Positions 35,634-44,867 of a stretch of DNA of 64,000 nt are shown one piece after another. The stretch is from Flavobacterium gelidilacus DSM 15343 (GTDB lineage Bacteria; Bacteroidota; Bacteroidia; Flavobacteriales; Flavobacteriaceae), in NCBI RefSeq assembly GCF_000422685.1, contig NZ_AUGN01000010.1, positions 103,050-167,049 on the forward strand, written 5' to 3'. The notes below the pieces were generated by a model. It was not told the origin of the DNA and did no database searches. It saw only the letters and a list, made by a program, of their open reading frames with translations. The position numbers and the translations under genes were made by a program. The number at the start of each line of letters is the position of its first letter. The stretch's first letter is position 1.

Positions 35634-36980
35634 TTAACCTTTGTTTGATTCTATAGTATTGTACAGTTGTAAAGCTTTTCCGTCAGTTAGCATAGATACA
35701 AAATGGCAAATATGCAATAATCTATCGTATTGGTTTTCTTTTTGAAATTGATATCTTTCTGGCAAAACTTTTAGAATTAAATTATCATAATTTGATGCTT
35801 TTCCTTCTATTTTATTGTTGTAAGCAATACAGAACTTATCTAAAAGAGTATTAATTACTTTGTAACCCATTAATTCTTTGTCAATTACTTCTCTACTTTG
35901 ATATACGTTTTTAACACTAATTTGTATTATATCATCCATTTGAGCAGCATATTGACTTTTATCCATTAAAGCATAAGGAAATTCTCCTTTTAAAATTGCT
36001 TCTTCGTTTTCGATAAAAATCTTTACTGCGTCTTGAATTAAACTTCCAATGGCTAAAGCTCTTAAGTAACTTATTCTATCTTCTTTTGTGTTAAGAGAGT
36101 TATATTTTTTAGAATCAATTCCGTTTTTGACTAATTTGATTAAATATTCTAAGGCAAATTCTTCTTGAATTAAACCTAAGTTTATTCCGTCTTCAAAATC
36201 TATAATAGTGTAGCAAATATCGTCTGCTGCTTCTACTAAGTAGGCTAAAGGATGACGTTCAAAACCAATATCATTTCCTGCTTTGTTTTTAATTAAACCT
36301 AATTCTTGTGCTACATCTTTAAAAAAGATTTTGTCTTGTTGAAAAAAACCGTATTTCTTATCGCAAATTCTTGAAGTTGGTTTTTTAGGTAAACTTTCTT
36401 TCGGATATTTCATAAAAGCACCAAGAGTTGCATAAGTAATTCTAATTGAACCTTCTACTCCTTCTCTTGATGTTGTTAGTACTGAAAACCCATTTGCATT
36501 TCCTTCAAAATCTATTAAATCTTGCCATTCTTTATCGGAAACTTTGTCTTTGAATTGTTGACCGTTTCCAGTTTTGAAATATTCTCCAATGGCTTTTTCA
36601 CCAGAATGTCCAAAAGGTGGATTTCCAATATCGTGAGCTAATGAAGCTGCTGCGACGATTGCACCAAAATCATTCATTTGATAACCATGAATTTCTGATA
36701 AATAAGGATATTTTTCAATGATTTTTTTTCCAACTAATCTTCCTAACGAACGACCAACAACAGAAACTTCTAAACTATGAGTCAATCTATTGTGAACAAA
36801 ATCTGTTTTTGATAATGGAATAACTTGGGTTTTATCTTGCAAACTTCTAAAAGCTGAAGAAAAAATAATTCTATCATAATCTACCTCAAAACCTAAACGT
36901 GTATCATCTTCTTCTTTTCTAAGTCTTTTACTTGTATCACCTTGTCTTTTTAGTGATAATAGTTGTTCCCATTTCATCAT
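35634..36980 (-). CDS. dgt: Deoxyguanosine triphosphate triphosphohydrolase
   Basis: dGTPases hydrolyse dGTP (and often other dNTPs) to the nucleoside and triphosphate, controlling dNTP pools. The 448 residues carry the HD-domain metal ligands H68 (RLTHSLEVS) and H116-D117 (SLAHDIGNPPFGHSGEKA), with D257-type aspartate in EAADDICYTIIDFEDG downstream. The N-terminal DYDRIIFSSAFRSLQDKTQV is characteristic of the family. It ends a run of four same-strand genes (74-aa protein, RDD, GNAT, dgt) with gaps of about 5 to 20 bases. Ribonucleotide reductase lies just upstream on the same strand (nrdBA at 39-42.5 kb), so a dNTP-destroying and a dNTP-making function are near neighbours. Confidence 0.94.
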   Translation of the reverse strand: MMKWEQLLSLKRQGDTSKRLRKEEDDTRLGFEVDYDRIIFSSAFRSLQDKTQVIPLSKTDFVHNRLTHSLEVSVVGRSLGRLVGKKIIEKYPYLSEIHGYQMNDFGAIVAAASLAHDIGNPPFGHSGEKAIGEYFKTGNGQQFKDKVSDKEWQDLIDFEGNANGFSVLTTSREGVEGSIRITYATLGAFMKYPKESLPKKPTSRICDKKYGFFQQDKIFFKDVAQELGLIKNKAGNDIGFERHPLAYLVEAADDICYTIIDFEDGINLGLIQEEFALEYLIKLVKNGIDSKKYNSLNTKEDRISYLRALAIGSLIQDAVKIFIENEEAILKGEFPYALMDKSQYAAQMDDIIQISVKNVYQSREVIDKELMGYKVINTLLDKFCIAYNNKIEGKASNYDNLILKVLPERYQFQKENQYDRLLHICHFVSMLTDGKALQLYNTIESNKG

Positions 36981-36999
36981 TTTGATTTAAGATTTTTGA

Positions 37000-37470
37000 T
37001 TAACGATTTTTGATTTCAGAATTTACAAACGTTTTCTTCATACACATACTTGTTTCAACACCAATATATTGTCCATAATTTGGAATATCTTGGTAGCCAA
37101 ATTTTTTATATAAAGCAATGGCACTTTCTAATTTTTGTGAAGTTTCAAGAACACAAAATTCAAATCCTGACTCTTTTGCCCAACTTTCTAATTCAGTTAG
37201 AATTTTTGAGGCTATTTGTTTTCCTCTTGCTTCTGGCAAAACAAACATTCTTTTTAATTCTGCTGTTTTTGAATCTAATTCTTTGAAAGCTCCACAACCT
37301 AATGGAATTTCATTTTCATAAAAAACCACTACATTTTTAATATAAATTTGATTGAATTGCGCAAAAAAATCTTTTTCATCACCATCAATATCGACCAAAT
37401 ATTCATCAAACAACTTAGTTAAGTATTTAAAATCTTCATTTTCTGAAGTTGTTCTAAGCAGTTGATTCAT
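37000..37470 (-). CDS. GNAT-family N-acetyltransferase
   Basis: This 156-residue protein has the GNAT fold: the acetyl-CoA-binding motif AELKRMFVLPEARGKQIASKIL with an R-G-K-Q-I variant of the Q/RxxGxG/A loop at about residue 83, and the motif B helix ALYKKFGYQDI near the C-terminus. Substrate cannot be predicted. It is the third gene of the four-gene run ending in dgt, 19 bases upstream of dgt and 21 bases after the RDD gene. Confidence 0.85.
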   Translation of the reverse strand: MNQLLRTTSENEDFKYLTKLFDEYLVDIDGDEKDFFAQFNQIYIKNVVVFYENEIPLGCGAFKELDSKTAELKRMFVLPEARGKQIASKILTELESWAKESGFEFCVLETSQKLESAIALYKKFGYQDIPNYGQYIGVETSMCMKKTFVNSEIKNR

Positions 37471-37491
37471 AAAAATTATTTCTTTGAAGAT

Positions 37492-38001
37492 TTAAATTTC
37501 AACACCTATTTGAGAAATAGAGTTTTGACTGTTTTTAATTTCTTCATATTTTTTAATATCTACAACAACAGTATCAGTCCATGTGTCATGCCATCCTTTA
37601 TCACCGTTGCCTAAAAATGACAAAAACTCAAAAGGAACAATTCTACTTAATGTTCTTCTTAAAACCACATCTGACTGCGCTTTTGATCCATCAATCATTA
37701 AAACTTTTGTATTGGTTATGTATTTACCAATTGTTCTGCCGTTAATGCTTTCAAAAATCAAGTAATAAATAAACAAGAATAAGAAGCCAATAAGAATCTC
37801 TGTTACTTTATTAATGTTTTCCATAGCAAAAATAATGTCTTCACTACCTATTATTTGTGCATAAATGGCAACTAATAGACTTACTCCAAACATAAGTATG
37901 ATTCTTATTATGTAGTCGACAACAAAATTGGCTAATCTTTTATTTTTTGATGCGAGCATATCCTTTGTAATTCGGATATTAGTATGTGGTTTTGTATTCA
38001 T
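37492..38001 (-). CDS. RDD-family membrane protein
   Basis: The 169 residues contain two clear transmembrane segments plus a weaker one (about 26-50, 69-86) and the family hallmark: the arginine-aspartate pair in KRLANFVVDYIIR, ESINGRTIGKYITNTKV in the middle, and VLRRTLSRIVPFEF and GWHDTWTDTVVV near the end. Members have been linked to ion or nucleotide transport in some bacteria, but function here is unknown. It starts four bases after the stop of the 74-residue protein gene. Confidence 0.85.
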   Translation of the reverse strand: MNTKPHTNIRITKDMLASKNKRLANFVVDYIIRIILMFGVSLLVAIYAQIIGSEDIIFAMENINKVTEILIGFLFLFIYYLIFESINGRTIGKYITNTKVLMIDGSKAQSDVVLRRTLSRIVPFEFLSFLGNGDKGWHDTWTDTVVVDIKKYEEIKNSQNSISQIGVEI

Positions 38002-38005
38002 AAGC

Positions 38006-38230
38006 TTACTCTTTATCGTTCGCTAAGAAGAATACTCTTGACTTTTTTGGATACTTGTCATAACTAATATCACTTGGGTTTTCGATAACGGTTTTTAGAT
38101 TCACCTCATCACCAATTTTAAATGATGCTACAGTGTACTTATAATCTAATAAATAAGGTCCACAGAAGAAATTTCCGTCTGCGTCTTGTTCAATAAATCC
38201 TGTATGAACTCCTTTTTTTTCCTTTGCCAT
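38006..38230 (-). CDS. Small conserved-looking cytosolic protein
   Basis: I do not recognise this 74-residue protein. It has no signal peptide or membrane segment. The sequence starts MAKEKKGVHTGFIEQDADGNFFCGPYLLDY and continues with regular short beta strands (YTVASFKIGDEVNLKTVIENP), ending in SRVFFLANDKE; a small beta-barrel such as an OB- or SH3-like fold is plausible but unproven. It heads a run of four genes ending with dgt, and its promoter element lies inside a duplicated 55-bp cassette. Overlapping-free tight spacing with the RDD gene (four bases) supports it being real. Confidence 0.65.
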   Translation of the reverse strand: MAKEKKGVHTGFIEQDADGNFFCGPYLLDYKYTVASFKIGDEVNLKTVIENPSDISYDKYPKKSRVFFLANDKE

Positions 38231-38249
38231 GATTGCTTGATTTTTATTT

Positions 38250-38304
38250 TTTCAAATATACTTCAAAAAAGCAAAACAGCCTACAAATTAATGAAGGCTG
38301 TTTT
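38250..38304 (-). repeat. 55-bp terminator/promoter cassette, copy A
   Basis: This segment is 50/55 identical and ungapped to 38874-38928. In the minus direction it contains first a terminator stem (38273-38304: AGGCTGTTTT complement of AAAACAGCCT) for the TlpA-like gene, then a TATATTTG -7 element (38253-38260) for the 74-residue protein gene. The two copies therefore flank the TlpA-like gene as direct repeats. Confidence 0.8.
38253..38260 (-). promoter_or_regulatory. -7 promoter element for the dgt gene run
   Basis: The minus strand reads TATATTTG (TAnnTTTG), 23 bases before the ATG of the 74-residue protein. It sits at the downstream end of repeat copy A. Confidence 0.5.
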
Positions 38305-38308
38305 TTTA
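38273..38308 (-). terminator. Terminator of the TlpA-like gene
   Basis: AAAACAGCCT (38273-38282) pairs with AGGCTGTTTT (38295-38304) around a 12-base loop, 25 bases after the TlpA-like stop at 38330. Part of repeat copy A. Confidence 0.75.
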
Positions 38309-38329
38309 TTAGTTTTAAATTAATAAGGA

Positions 38330-38827
38330 CTATTTATATTTTGCAATTATTTCACTAATAACTTTCTCTGTCAACTCTTCTCCTTTTAAAGTTGGAAAAC
38401 CTTCCCATCTAACAATTCCATCAGGATCAATTAGAACACAATGTGGAATTCCTTGTACTTCATAAATGTTTTTTAAGGTTTCATTTGTATCAATAGCGCT
38501 GTAATAGTCTATTTTCACCTTTTTAAAATTATTTATTTTTTCTTTAGATTCGTCACTTATGCCAATAACAACTAAGTCCTCTTTAAACTTTTCATGAAAA
38601 GCATTTAATTCTGGAATCGCTCTTATACATGGACCACACCAAGTTGCCCAAAAATCAATTAAAATAAATTTGCCTTTAATATCTGGCTCAGAAGAAATCC
38701 ATTCCTCAACAACTAATTCTGGAGCCTTTTCATTTAGAAAAGACTTTGCCCAAAGCTGTTTTTTTTGAGCAAAAATTGATAGTGAAAAAAGAAAAACGAT
38801 TAAAAACATGCTTTTTCTAGACTTCAT
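38330..38827 (-). CDS. TlpA-like periplasmic thioredoxin-fold protein
   Basis: The 165 residues start with a Sec signal (MKSRKSMFLIVFLFSLSIFAQ) and then carry a thioredoxin fold with the redox motif WATWCGPC (C64 and C67), the cis-proline region VQGIPHCVLIDPDG, and SDESKEKINNFKKVKIDYY in between. This fits a membrane- or periplasm-located thiol-disulphide reductant or oxidant of the TlpA/ResA type. It is a single-gene unit between two near-identical 55-bp terminator/promoter cassettes, with nrdA upstream and the dgt run downstream, so it looks like a gene inserted at or duplicated into this junction. The partner proteins are not known. Confidence 0.9.
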   Translation of the reverse strand: MKSRKSMFLIVFLFSLSIFAQKKQLWAKSFLNEKAPELVVEEWISSEPDIKGKFILIDFWATWCGPCIRAIPELNAFHEKFKEDLVVIGISDESKEKINNFKKVKIDYYSAIDTNETLKNIYEVQGIPHCVLIDPDGIVRWEGFPTLKGEELTEKVISEIIAKYK

Positions 38828-38876
38828 TCGTGAATGGTTTTTAGTGATTTATAAATTGTTTTTTTATTACTTATTT

Positions 38877-38884
38877 CAAATATA
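38877..38884 (-). promoter_or_regulatory. -7 promoter element for the TlpA-like gene
   Basis: The minus strand reads TATATTTG, 50 bases before the TlpA-like ATG at 38827. It is the counterpart, in repeat copy B, of the element at 38253-38260. Confidence 0.5.
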
Positions 38885-38896
38885 CTTTAAAAAAAT

Positions 38897-38928
38897 AAAA
38901 CAGCCCTCAAATTAATGAAGGCTGTTTT
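38897..38928 (-). terminator. Terminator of nrdA
   Basis: AAAACAGCC (38897-38905) pairs with GGCTGTTTT (38920-38928) over a 14-base loop, 29 bases after the nrdA stop. The trailing A/T tract is shorter on the side facing nrdA than in copy A. Confidence 0.7.
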
Positions 38929-38956
38929 GTTCTTTTCAATTTATTCTATATTCTTC

Positions 38957-41392
38957 TTAAGAACCACACATTTCACAATCGTCAATATCTGCATTTCTTG
39001 ATAATTCGATCATTGCTTTGTATTCGGCAGCTGTCATTTCAACTGGTTCGTTTACAACAGAAATTGTTTCTAATTGTGGTTTAACCATTGGTTTTTCTAC
39101 AGCTGCAAGAACTGGTTCTGCTTTTTTATCATTATTTAATGTAAACTTAATTGCATCAACCGCTGATTTCGTTCTTAAATAATACATTCCAGTTTTTAAA
39201 CCACTTTTCCATGCATAAAAGTGCATTGAAGTCAGTTTAGAATAATTTGCATCTTGCATAAACAAGTTCAACGATTGCGATTGGTCAATGAAGTAACCTC
39301 TTTGACGAGACATATCAATAATATCTTTCATAGAAAGTTCCCAAACGGTTTTGTATAATTCTTTTAAGTCTTGAGGAATATCTAGATTCTGAACAGAACC
39401 GTTATTTCTCATTAACTCTTGCTTTAAAGTCTCATTCCAAAGTCCTAAGTCAACTAAATCGTGTAATAAATGTTTGTTTACTACAATAAATTCACCTGAA
39501 AGCACTCTTCTTGTATAAATATTTGAAGTATAAGGTTCAAAAGCTTCGTTATTACCTAAAATTTGAGAAGTTGAAGCTGTTGGCATTGGAGCCACTAAAA
39601 GTGAGTTTCTAACTCCATTTTTCATCACTTCTTTTCTTAAGCTTGCCCAATCCCATCTTCCTGACAATTCTTCGTCATTGATGTTCCATAAGTTATGTTG
39701 AAATTCTCCTTGCGAAATTGGAGAACCTTCAAATGTTGAATATGGACCTTCTTCGATTGCCATTTCCATTGAAGCCGTAACAGCAGCAAAGTATAACGTT
39801 TCGAAGATTTCTTGGTTTAATTTTTTAGCTTCATCACTTGTAAAAGGCATTCTAAGTAAAATGAAAGCATCTGCTAAACCTTGAACGCCTAATCCAACTG
39901 GACGGTGACGCATATTTGAATTTTTCGCTTCTTCAACTGGATAATAATTTCTATCAATTACTTTATTTAAGTTTCTTGTAACTCTTTTAGTTACTGTGTA
40001 AAGTAAATCGTGATCAAATTTTCCGTTATCAACAAACATTGGAAGTGAAATAGAAGCTAAATTACATACTGCTACTTCATCTGGAGCCGTATATTCCATA
40101 ATCTCAGTACAAAGATTTGAAGAACGAATTGTTCCTAAATTCTTTTGATTTGATTTACGGTTTGCTGCATCTTTATACAACATATATGGTGTTCCTGTTT
40201 CGATTTGCGATTCAAGAATTTTTTCCCAAAGCTCACGTGCTTTTATAGTTTTTCTTCCTTTTCCAGCTGCTTCGTATGAAGTATAAAGTGTTTCAAATTC
40301 ATCTCCATAAACATCACATAAACCTGGACATTCATTTGGACACATTAAAGTCCAAGTAGTATTTTCTTCTACACGTTTCATGAATAAATCTGAAGTCCAC
40401 ATAGCGAAGAATAAATCTCTTGCACGCATTTCTTCTTTTCCAGTATTTTTTTTCAAATCTAAGAATTCGAAAATATCTGCATGCCAAGTTTCTAAATAAA
40501 TTGCGAAACTTCCTTTTCTTTTTCCACCACCTTGATCTACGTAACGAGCTGTATCATTAAAAACACGTAACATTGGTACAATTCCGTTTGAAGTTCCGTT
40601 TGTTCCTCTAATGTAAGAACCTGTTGCACGTACATTGTGAATTGACAATCCAATTCCACCTGCAGATTGTGATATTCTTGCCGTTTGTTTTAAAGTATCG
40701 TAAATTCCATCAATACTATCATCTTTCATGGTTAAAAGGAAACATGATGACATTTGTGGTTTTGGTGTTCCTGCGTTGAATAAAGTTGGAGTTGCATGCG
40801 TAAAGAATTTCTTAGACATTAAGTCATAAGTTTCTAAAGCAGATTCAATATCGTTTAGGTGAATTCCAATTGAAACACGCATTAACATATGTTGAGGTCT
40901 TTCAACAATTTTTCCGTTTATTTTTAATAAATACGAACGTTCTAATGTTTTGAAACCGAAATAATCATAATTAAAATCTCTGTTGTAAATAATATATGAA
41001 TCTAAAACAGCAGCATTTTCTTGAATAACCTTATATACTTCTTCTGATAAAAGAGGTGCTTCTTTTCCTGTTCTTGGGTTAACATATTCAAACATTTCTG
41101 TTGCCGTTTCTGAGAAAGACTTCGTTGTGTTTTTATGTAAATTTGAAACTGCAATACGCGCAGCAAGTTGTGCGTAATCTGGATGAGAAATTGTCATTGA
41201 TGCAGCTGTTTCTGCGGCAAGATTATCTAATTCTGATGTACTTACACCATCATAAAGACCTTCAATTACTCGCATTGCTACTTTTACAGCGTCTACTAAA
41301 TCATTTAAACCATAGCAAAGCTTTTTTACACGATCTGTGATTTTGTCAAAACTTACTGGTTCTTTGTGCCCATCTCTTTTTACTACGTACAT
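38957..41392 (-). CDS. nrdA: Class Ia ribonucleotide reductase, alpha subunit
   Basis: NrdA reduces ribonucleoside diphosphates to deoxyribonucleotides. The 811 residues start with an ATP-cone (about 1-90, [20 protein letters not shown]), which provides dATP feedback control. The catalytic core has [21 protein letters not shown] and the active-site [23 protein letters not shown], containing the N-x-C-x-E radical motif. [20 protein letters not shown] is the conserved C-terminal region. The redox-active C-terminal cysteines are C806 and C809 (CEMC). Its partner nrdB lies 105 bp upstream and is transcribed first. The same architecture is found throughout Bacteroidota. Confidence 0.97.
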   Translation of the reverse strand: MYVVKRDGHKEPVSFDKITDRVKKLCYGLNDLVDAVKVAMRVIEGLYDGVSTSELDNLAAETAASMTISHPDYAQLAARIAVSNLHKNTTKSFSETATEMFEYVNPRTGKEAPLLSEEVYKVIQENAAVLDSYIIYNRDFNYDYFGFKTLERSYLLKINGKIVERPQHMLMRVSIGIHLNDIESALETYDLMSKKFFTHATPTLFNAGTPKPQMSSCFLLTMKDDSIDGIYDTLKQTARISQSAGGIGLSIHNVRATGSYIRGTNGTSNGIVPMLRVFNDTARYVDQGGGKRKGSFAIYLETWHADIFEFLDLKKNTGKEEMRARDLFFAMWTSDLFMKRVEENTTWTLMCPNECPGLCDVYGDEFETLYTSYEAAGKGRKTIKARELWEKILESQIETGTPYMLYKDAANRKSNQKNLGTIRSSNLCTEIMEYTAPDEVAVCNLASISLPMFVDNGKFDHDLLYTVTKRVTRNLNKVIDRNYYPVEEAKNSNMRHRPVGLGVQGLADAFILLRMPFTSDEAKKLNQEIFETLYFAAVTASMEMAIEEGPYSTFEGSPISQGEFQHNLWNINDEELSGRWDWASLRKEVMKNGVRNSLLVAPMPTASTSQILGNNEAFEPYTSNIYTRRVLSGEFIVVNKHLLHDLVDLGLWNETLKQELMRNNGSVQNLDIPQDLKELYKTVWELSMKDIIDMSRQRGYFIDQSQSLNLFMQDANYSKLTSMHFYAWKSGLKTGMYYLRTKSAVDAIKFTLNNDKKAEPVLAAVEKPMVKPQLETISVVNEPVEMTAAEYKAMIELSRNADIDDCEMCGS

Positions 41393-41497
41393 ACTCTTTT
41401 TTGTTTCTTGAAAATAGAAAATCCCTTCCCTATAATCGGGTTATTTGTTTTTTTTGTTGCTTAACAACTTAATTACTTAGTAGCAGAGCTACTAAGT

Positions 41498-42475
41498 TTA
41501 AAAATCAGCGTCGAAACTAATTTTTTGTGCTTCACTATCTGTGTTCATTACACCAGCTTTTTGGTATTCTGCTACACGTTTTTCAAAGAAATTTGTTTTT
41601 CCTTGAAGCGAAATCATATCCATAAAATCAAATGGGTTTGAAGAATTGAAAACTCTTTCACATTCTAATTCTACTAATAATCTATCCGTTACGAATTCTA
41701 AATATTGCGTCATCAAGGTTGCGTTCATTCCAATTAAACTAGCTGGTAATGATTCTGTAATAAATTGACGTTCGATATTTAAAGCATCAACAATAATTTC
41801 TTTAATACGTTCTTTTGGTACTTTATTAATTAAGTGATGGTTATGTAAATGCACAGCAAAATCACAATGCATTCCTTCATCACGAGAAATTAATTCGTTT
41901 GAAAAAGTTAAACCTGGCATTAATCCACGTTTTTTTAACCAAAAAATTGAACAAAAAGATCCTGAAAAGAAAATTCCTTCTACAGCAGCGAAAGCAATTA
42001 ATCTTTCTGCGAATGAATCAGATTCAATCCATTTTAGAGCCCAATCCGCTTTTTCTTTAATGGCTGGAAAAGTTTCAATAGCATGAAATAATTCATGTTT
42101 CTCCGCTTCATCTTTCACATAAGTATCAATCAAAAGCGAATAGGTTTCACTATGAATGTTTTCCATCATGATTTGGAAACCGTAGAAAAATTTTGCTTCT
42201 GGATATTGCACTTCGTTTACAAAGTTTTCGGCTAAATTTTCGTTTACAATTCCGTCTGAAGCTGCAAAAAAAGCTAAAACGTGTTTGATAAAATAACGTT
42301 CATCATCATTTAATTTATTATTCCAATCGTTTAAATCGGTATGTAGATCAATTTCTTCAGCTGTCCAAATACAAGCTTCCTGTTTTTTATACCATTCCCA
42401 AAGATCTTGATGTTTGATAGGAAAAATAACGAATCTGTCTTTATTTGGTTGTAAAATTGGTTCAACTGTTGCCAT
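41498..42475 (-). CDS. nrdB: Class Ia ribonucleotide reductase, beta subunit
   Basis: NrdB houses the diferric-tyrosyl radical cofactor. The 325 residues show the metal ligands D74 (AASDGI), E105 and H108 (MMENIHSE), and Y112 four residues after H108 in the exact spacing of the E. coli radical tyrosine (E-x2-H-x3-Y). The second ligand set is in [16 protein letters not shown] radical-transfer C-terminus follows. It is the first gene of nrdBA with a 105-bp gap. The upstream 369-bp region contains a perfect 9-bp DnaA box next to a possible -33 element. An intact Y rather than F marks the tyrosyl-radical type rather than the tyrosine-less forms. Confidence 0.96.
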   Translation of the reverse strand: MATVEPILQPNKDRFVIFPIKHQDLWEWYKKQEACIWTAEEIDLHTDLNDWNNKLNDDERYFIKHVLAFFAASDGIVNENLAENFVNEVQYPEAKFFYGFQIMMENIHSETYSLLIDTYVKDEAEKHELFHAIETFPAIKEKADWALKWIESDSFAERLIAFAAVEGIFFSGSFCSIFWLKKRGLMPGLTFSNELISRDEGMHCDFAVHLHNHHLINKVPKERIKEIIVDALNIERQFITESLPASLIGMNATLMTQYLEFVTDRLLVELECERVFNSSNPFDFMDMISLQGKTNFFEKRVAEYQKAGVMNTDSEAQKISFDADF

Positions 42476-42844
42476 GATAATATATTTTGGGTTGTGAGTT
42501 TGAGTACTTCTTGATGTTTACAAAGTTGGCGATTTATTGTCTGAAATGAAAGTCAAACTTATCCACAATCAAGGGAAGTTTTTAACAAAGAGTAAAAAAA
42601 GACTTGCTAAAAACATAATCATAAAATTCTGTTATTCAATGATTTACAAAAATAAAATTTAACTAGTAAATCCTTGTAACTATGAGTAAACACATTAGAT
42701 GCGAGCGTTTTAAACTGTGAAGAAAATGTTAAAAAAAATAAGGTGAATTGAATTTCAAATTGCATAGCAAATTAAAAATATAAAGCTTCATTTTTAAAGT
42801 TTAGATTTCATATCTTTAATTATTATTTTAACTCACTTTATTTT
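42476..42844. other. Intergenic region between nrdB and the GLPGLI gene
   Basis: This 369-bp divergent gap has no gene that I can support on either strand. On the minus strand a weak -7-like CAACTTTG (42521-42528) and a TTTG (-33-like, 42554-42557) precede nrdB, with slightly long spacing. A DnaA box lies just upstream of those (42559-42567). The remaining 200 bases toward the GLPGLI gene are A/T-rich with no hairpin or tRNA. Confidence 0.5.
42559..42567 (+). promoter_or_regulatory. Perfect DnaA-box sequence upstream of nrdBA
   Basis: TTATCCACA matches the classical DnaA consensus exactly. It lies about 84 bases upstream of the nrdB ATG, next to the putative -33 region. In E. coli DnaA binds the nrd promoter, so the position is suggestive. 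However, about one chance match is expected per window of this size and composition. Confidence 0.3.
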
Positions 42845-43528
42845 ATGAAGACTTTATTTTTATTTTTGATTAACTCACTTTTAATTTCTGCATACTCACA
42901 AACAACCACAATAGAATACAAGTTACAGCGAAATATTAGTGAAAAGAAACTTAAAGAACAACCAGGTTTTGCAAAAAAAGCATTTTCAAAAGATTATTTC
43001 TACATTTTAACATACAGCAACGACATTGTTGAATATAAAATTAATGATTCCATTAAGGACAATGAATCTTATTTAGATTATGAAAAAAATGAAGTAATAA
43101 GGATTGACAAATCAATGCAGAAATACATTTATAAAGACTTAAAAAAGAACATTACTTATTCAAAATTAAATTCATTTGACGAAACATTGAATATAAAAGA
43201 CAGCTTAATTGATAGAAAATGGAAAATCACATCAGAAACCAAAATAATAAATGGTCTTGTTTGTAAAAAAGCAATTTCGAAAATTTTTAAAGTAAAAACT
43301 TATGCGTGGTTTACTGAAGAAATTAATATAAAAACAGGGCCAGATTTATTTGATGGATTACCTGGATTAATTCTTGAAATAAACACAGAGCATTTAAATT
43401 GGATTGCAACTTCTTTAAAAACAGAATTAAAAGATTCTATTATCAAAAAGCCGGAATTTACAGGTAAAATTTACACTTTTAAAGAAGGGAAAAAAATAAC
43501 CAAAGAAAAACTACTAAATCGTTATTAA
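42845..43528 (+). CDS. GLPGLI-family exported protein
   Basis: The 227 residues begin with a Sec signal (MKTLFLFLINSLLISAYSQ) and contain the family's naming motif in LFDGLPGLILEINTEH at about 160-175. Preceding segments (VCKKAISKIFKVKTYAWFTEEI, and the KWKITSETKIINGL strand) are also typical. The family is found widely in Bacteroidota as exported proteins of unknown function, often adjacent to TonB receptors, but no receptor is adjacent here. It ends seven bases before the convergent DUF3109 stop, with no terminator visible between. Confidence 0.85.
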   Translation: MKTLFLFLINSLLISAYSQTTTIEYKLQRNISEKKLKEQPGFAKKAFSKDYFYILTYSNDIVEYKINDSIKDNESYLDYEKNEVIRIDKSMQKYIYKDLKKNITYSKLNSFDETLNIKDSLIDRKWKITSETKIINGLVCKKAISKIFKVKTYAWFTEEINIKTGPDLFDGLPGLILEINTEHLNWIATSLKTELKDSIIKKPEFTGKIYTFKEGKKITKEKLLNRY

Positions 43529-43535
43529 TTAGTTT

Positions 43536-44102
43536 TTACTTCTTCATTTCAGCAGCCACTTTTTCTAAATCATCATACCATTCTTGTCCAAATTTGCGAA
43601 TTAGTGCTTCTTTCAAAAATTTATAAACAGGCACATCTAATTCTTTTCCTAAAGAACAGGCATCATCACAAATATGCCACTTGTGATAATTTACAGCAGA
43701 AAAATCAGCATATTCTTTCACACGAACTGGATATAAATGACAAGAGACCGGTTTTTTCCAATCTATAATTCCCTGATTATAGGCTTGTTCTATACCACAA
43801 AGAGCCGTTTTTTTATCAAAAATTACGTAAGCACAATCTTTTCCTCCAATCAATGTAGTTTCTGGCTCACCATCAAGACCGACAACAGAAGTCCCTTGTT
43901 CTTCAATGGCTTTGATTCCTTCTTTTCTTAAAAAAGGCTTTATTTTTGGATAAATTTCTTTCAATTTCTCAACTTCAGATTGATCTAAAGGCGCACCAGC
44001 GTCACCATCGACACAGCATGCTCCTTTACAAGCAGAAAGATTACAAACAAACTCTTTCTCAAGAATATCTTCAGAAACGATGGTTTTATTTAATTGAAAC
44101 AT
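43536..44102 (-). CDS. DUF3109-family cysteine-rich protein
   Basis: The 188 residues are cytosolic (no signal) and cysteine-rich at the N-terminus: EFVCNLSACKGACCVDGDAG (Cys at 20, 25, 29 and 30). Further cysteines occur at GKDCAYVIF, ALCGIEQAYN, PVSCHLYPVRV and HICDDACSLG. The pattern resembles the zinc- or iron-binding YkgJ-type clusters, which in some relatives bind Fe-S. DUF3109 members are common in Bacteroidota and have no assigned role. It is convergent with the GLPGLI gene and divergent from marC. Confidence 0.85.
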   Translation of the reverse strand: MFQLNKTIVSEDILEKEFVCNLSACKGACCVDGDAGAPLDQSEVEKLKEIYPKIKPFLRKEGIKAIEEQGTSVVGLDGEPETTLIGGKDCAYVIFDKKTALCGIEQAYNQGIIDWKKPVSCHLYPVRVKEYADFSAVNYHKWHICDDACSLGKELDVPVYKFLKEALIRKFGQEWYDDLEKVAAEMKK

Positions 44103-44234
44103 TATACTTTATTTAGCTGGCAAATATAAGTAATTGATTGTTGTTATTGGAAACATTTCAATCTTTCAAGCTATTTTTATTCTTTTGAGTGATAATGTAT
44201 CGTTAAATTCAAACTTAGCTTGATGCATTATTAT

Positions 44235-44243
44235 TATCTTTGC
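44235..44243 (+). promoter_or_regulatory. -7 promoter element for the marC run
   Basis: TATCTTTGC is a full match to TAnnTTTGC and lies 17 bases upstream of the marC ATG, implying a very short leader. It should drive marC, the 66-residue protein and the flavoprotein. Confidence 0.6.
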
Positions 44244-44259
44244 ACATAACTTAACACCA

Positions 44260-44856
44260 ATGATTGATTTGGATTTTATTTTTAAGATAAATTGGAAAGA
44301 TATATTTACGATTAGTATGATTCTTTTTGCTGTTATTGACATTATCGGAAGTATTCCTATAATTGTTGGTTTACGTAGTAAAATAGGACATATTCAATCT
44401 GAAAAAGCTACTATTGTTGCAGCTATTATTATGATAGCTTTTTTGTTTGTTGGAGAAGAAATTCTTAAACTCATTGGAATTGATGCTAATTCGTTTGCTG
44501 TTGCAGGTTCTTTTGTATTGTTCTTTTTAGCTTTGGAAATGATTCTTGGTATTGATTTGCATAAAGAAGACAATCCTTCGACTGCTTCGATTGTGCCAAT
44601 TGCTTTTCCGTTAATTGCAGGTGCAGGAACAATGACGACAATTTTGTCATTACGTGCTGCCTATGACAAAATAAATATTATCATTGCTATAATTATAAAT
44701 GTAATTGTGGTTTATGGTGTGTTAAAATCTTCGGGGAAAATTGAACGCTTATTAGGTGTAAACGGAATAGGAATTATAAGAAAAATATTTGGCGTAATTT
44801 TGTTAGCTATAGCTGTAAAATTATTTGCAGCCAACATTAAAGGATTGTTTATTTAA
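44260..44856 (+). CDS. MarC-family integral membrane protein
   Basis: The 198-residue protein has six hydrophobic segments (about 14-36, 47-66, 74-93, 109-129, 137-155 and 173-195) and the MarC-family glycine/proline signatures (VIDIIGSIPIIVGLRS, PLIAGAGTMTTILSL). Despite the name, MarC has no proven part in multidrug resistance, and the family's transport role is unknown. The next gene starts 11 bases on. Confidence 0.9.
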   Translation: MIDLDFIFKINWKDIFTISMILFAVIDIIGSIPIIVGLRSKIGHIQSEKATIVAAIIMIAFLFVGEEILKLIGIDANSFAVAGSFVLFFLALEMILGIDLHKEDNPSTASIVPIAFPLIAGAGTMTTILSLRAAYDKINIIIAIIINVIVVYGVLKSSGKIERLLGVNGIGIIRKIFGVILLAIAVKLFAANIKGLFI

Positions 44857-44867
44857 AAAAAAATATA

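Larger units (their letters stand above)
38874..38928 (-). repeat. 55-bp terminator/promoter cassette, copy B
   Basis: Ungapped match to copy A (38250-38304) with five substitutions. In the minus direction it holds the nrdA terminator stem (GGCTGTTTT at 38920-38928 with AAAACAGCC at 38897-38905) and then TATATTTG (38877-38884) upstream of the TlpA-like gene. Copy spacing is 624 bp, about the length of the TlpA-like gene plus its flanks. Confidence 0.8.

Noticed and set aside
42476..42844. tRNA or small RNA in the nrdB upstream gap
   Set aside because: No cloverleaf, no strong hairpin and no terminator.
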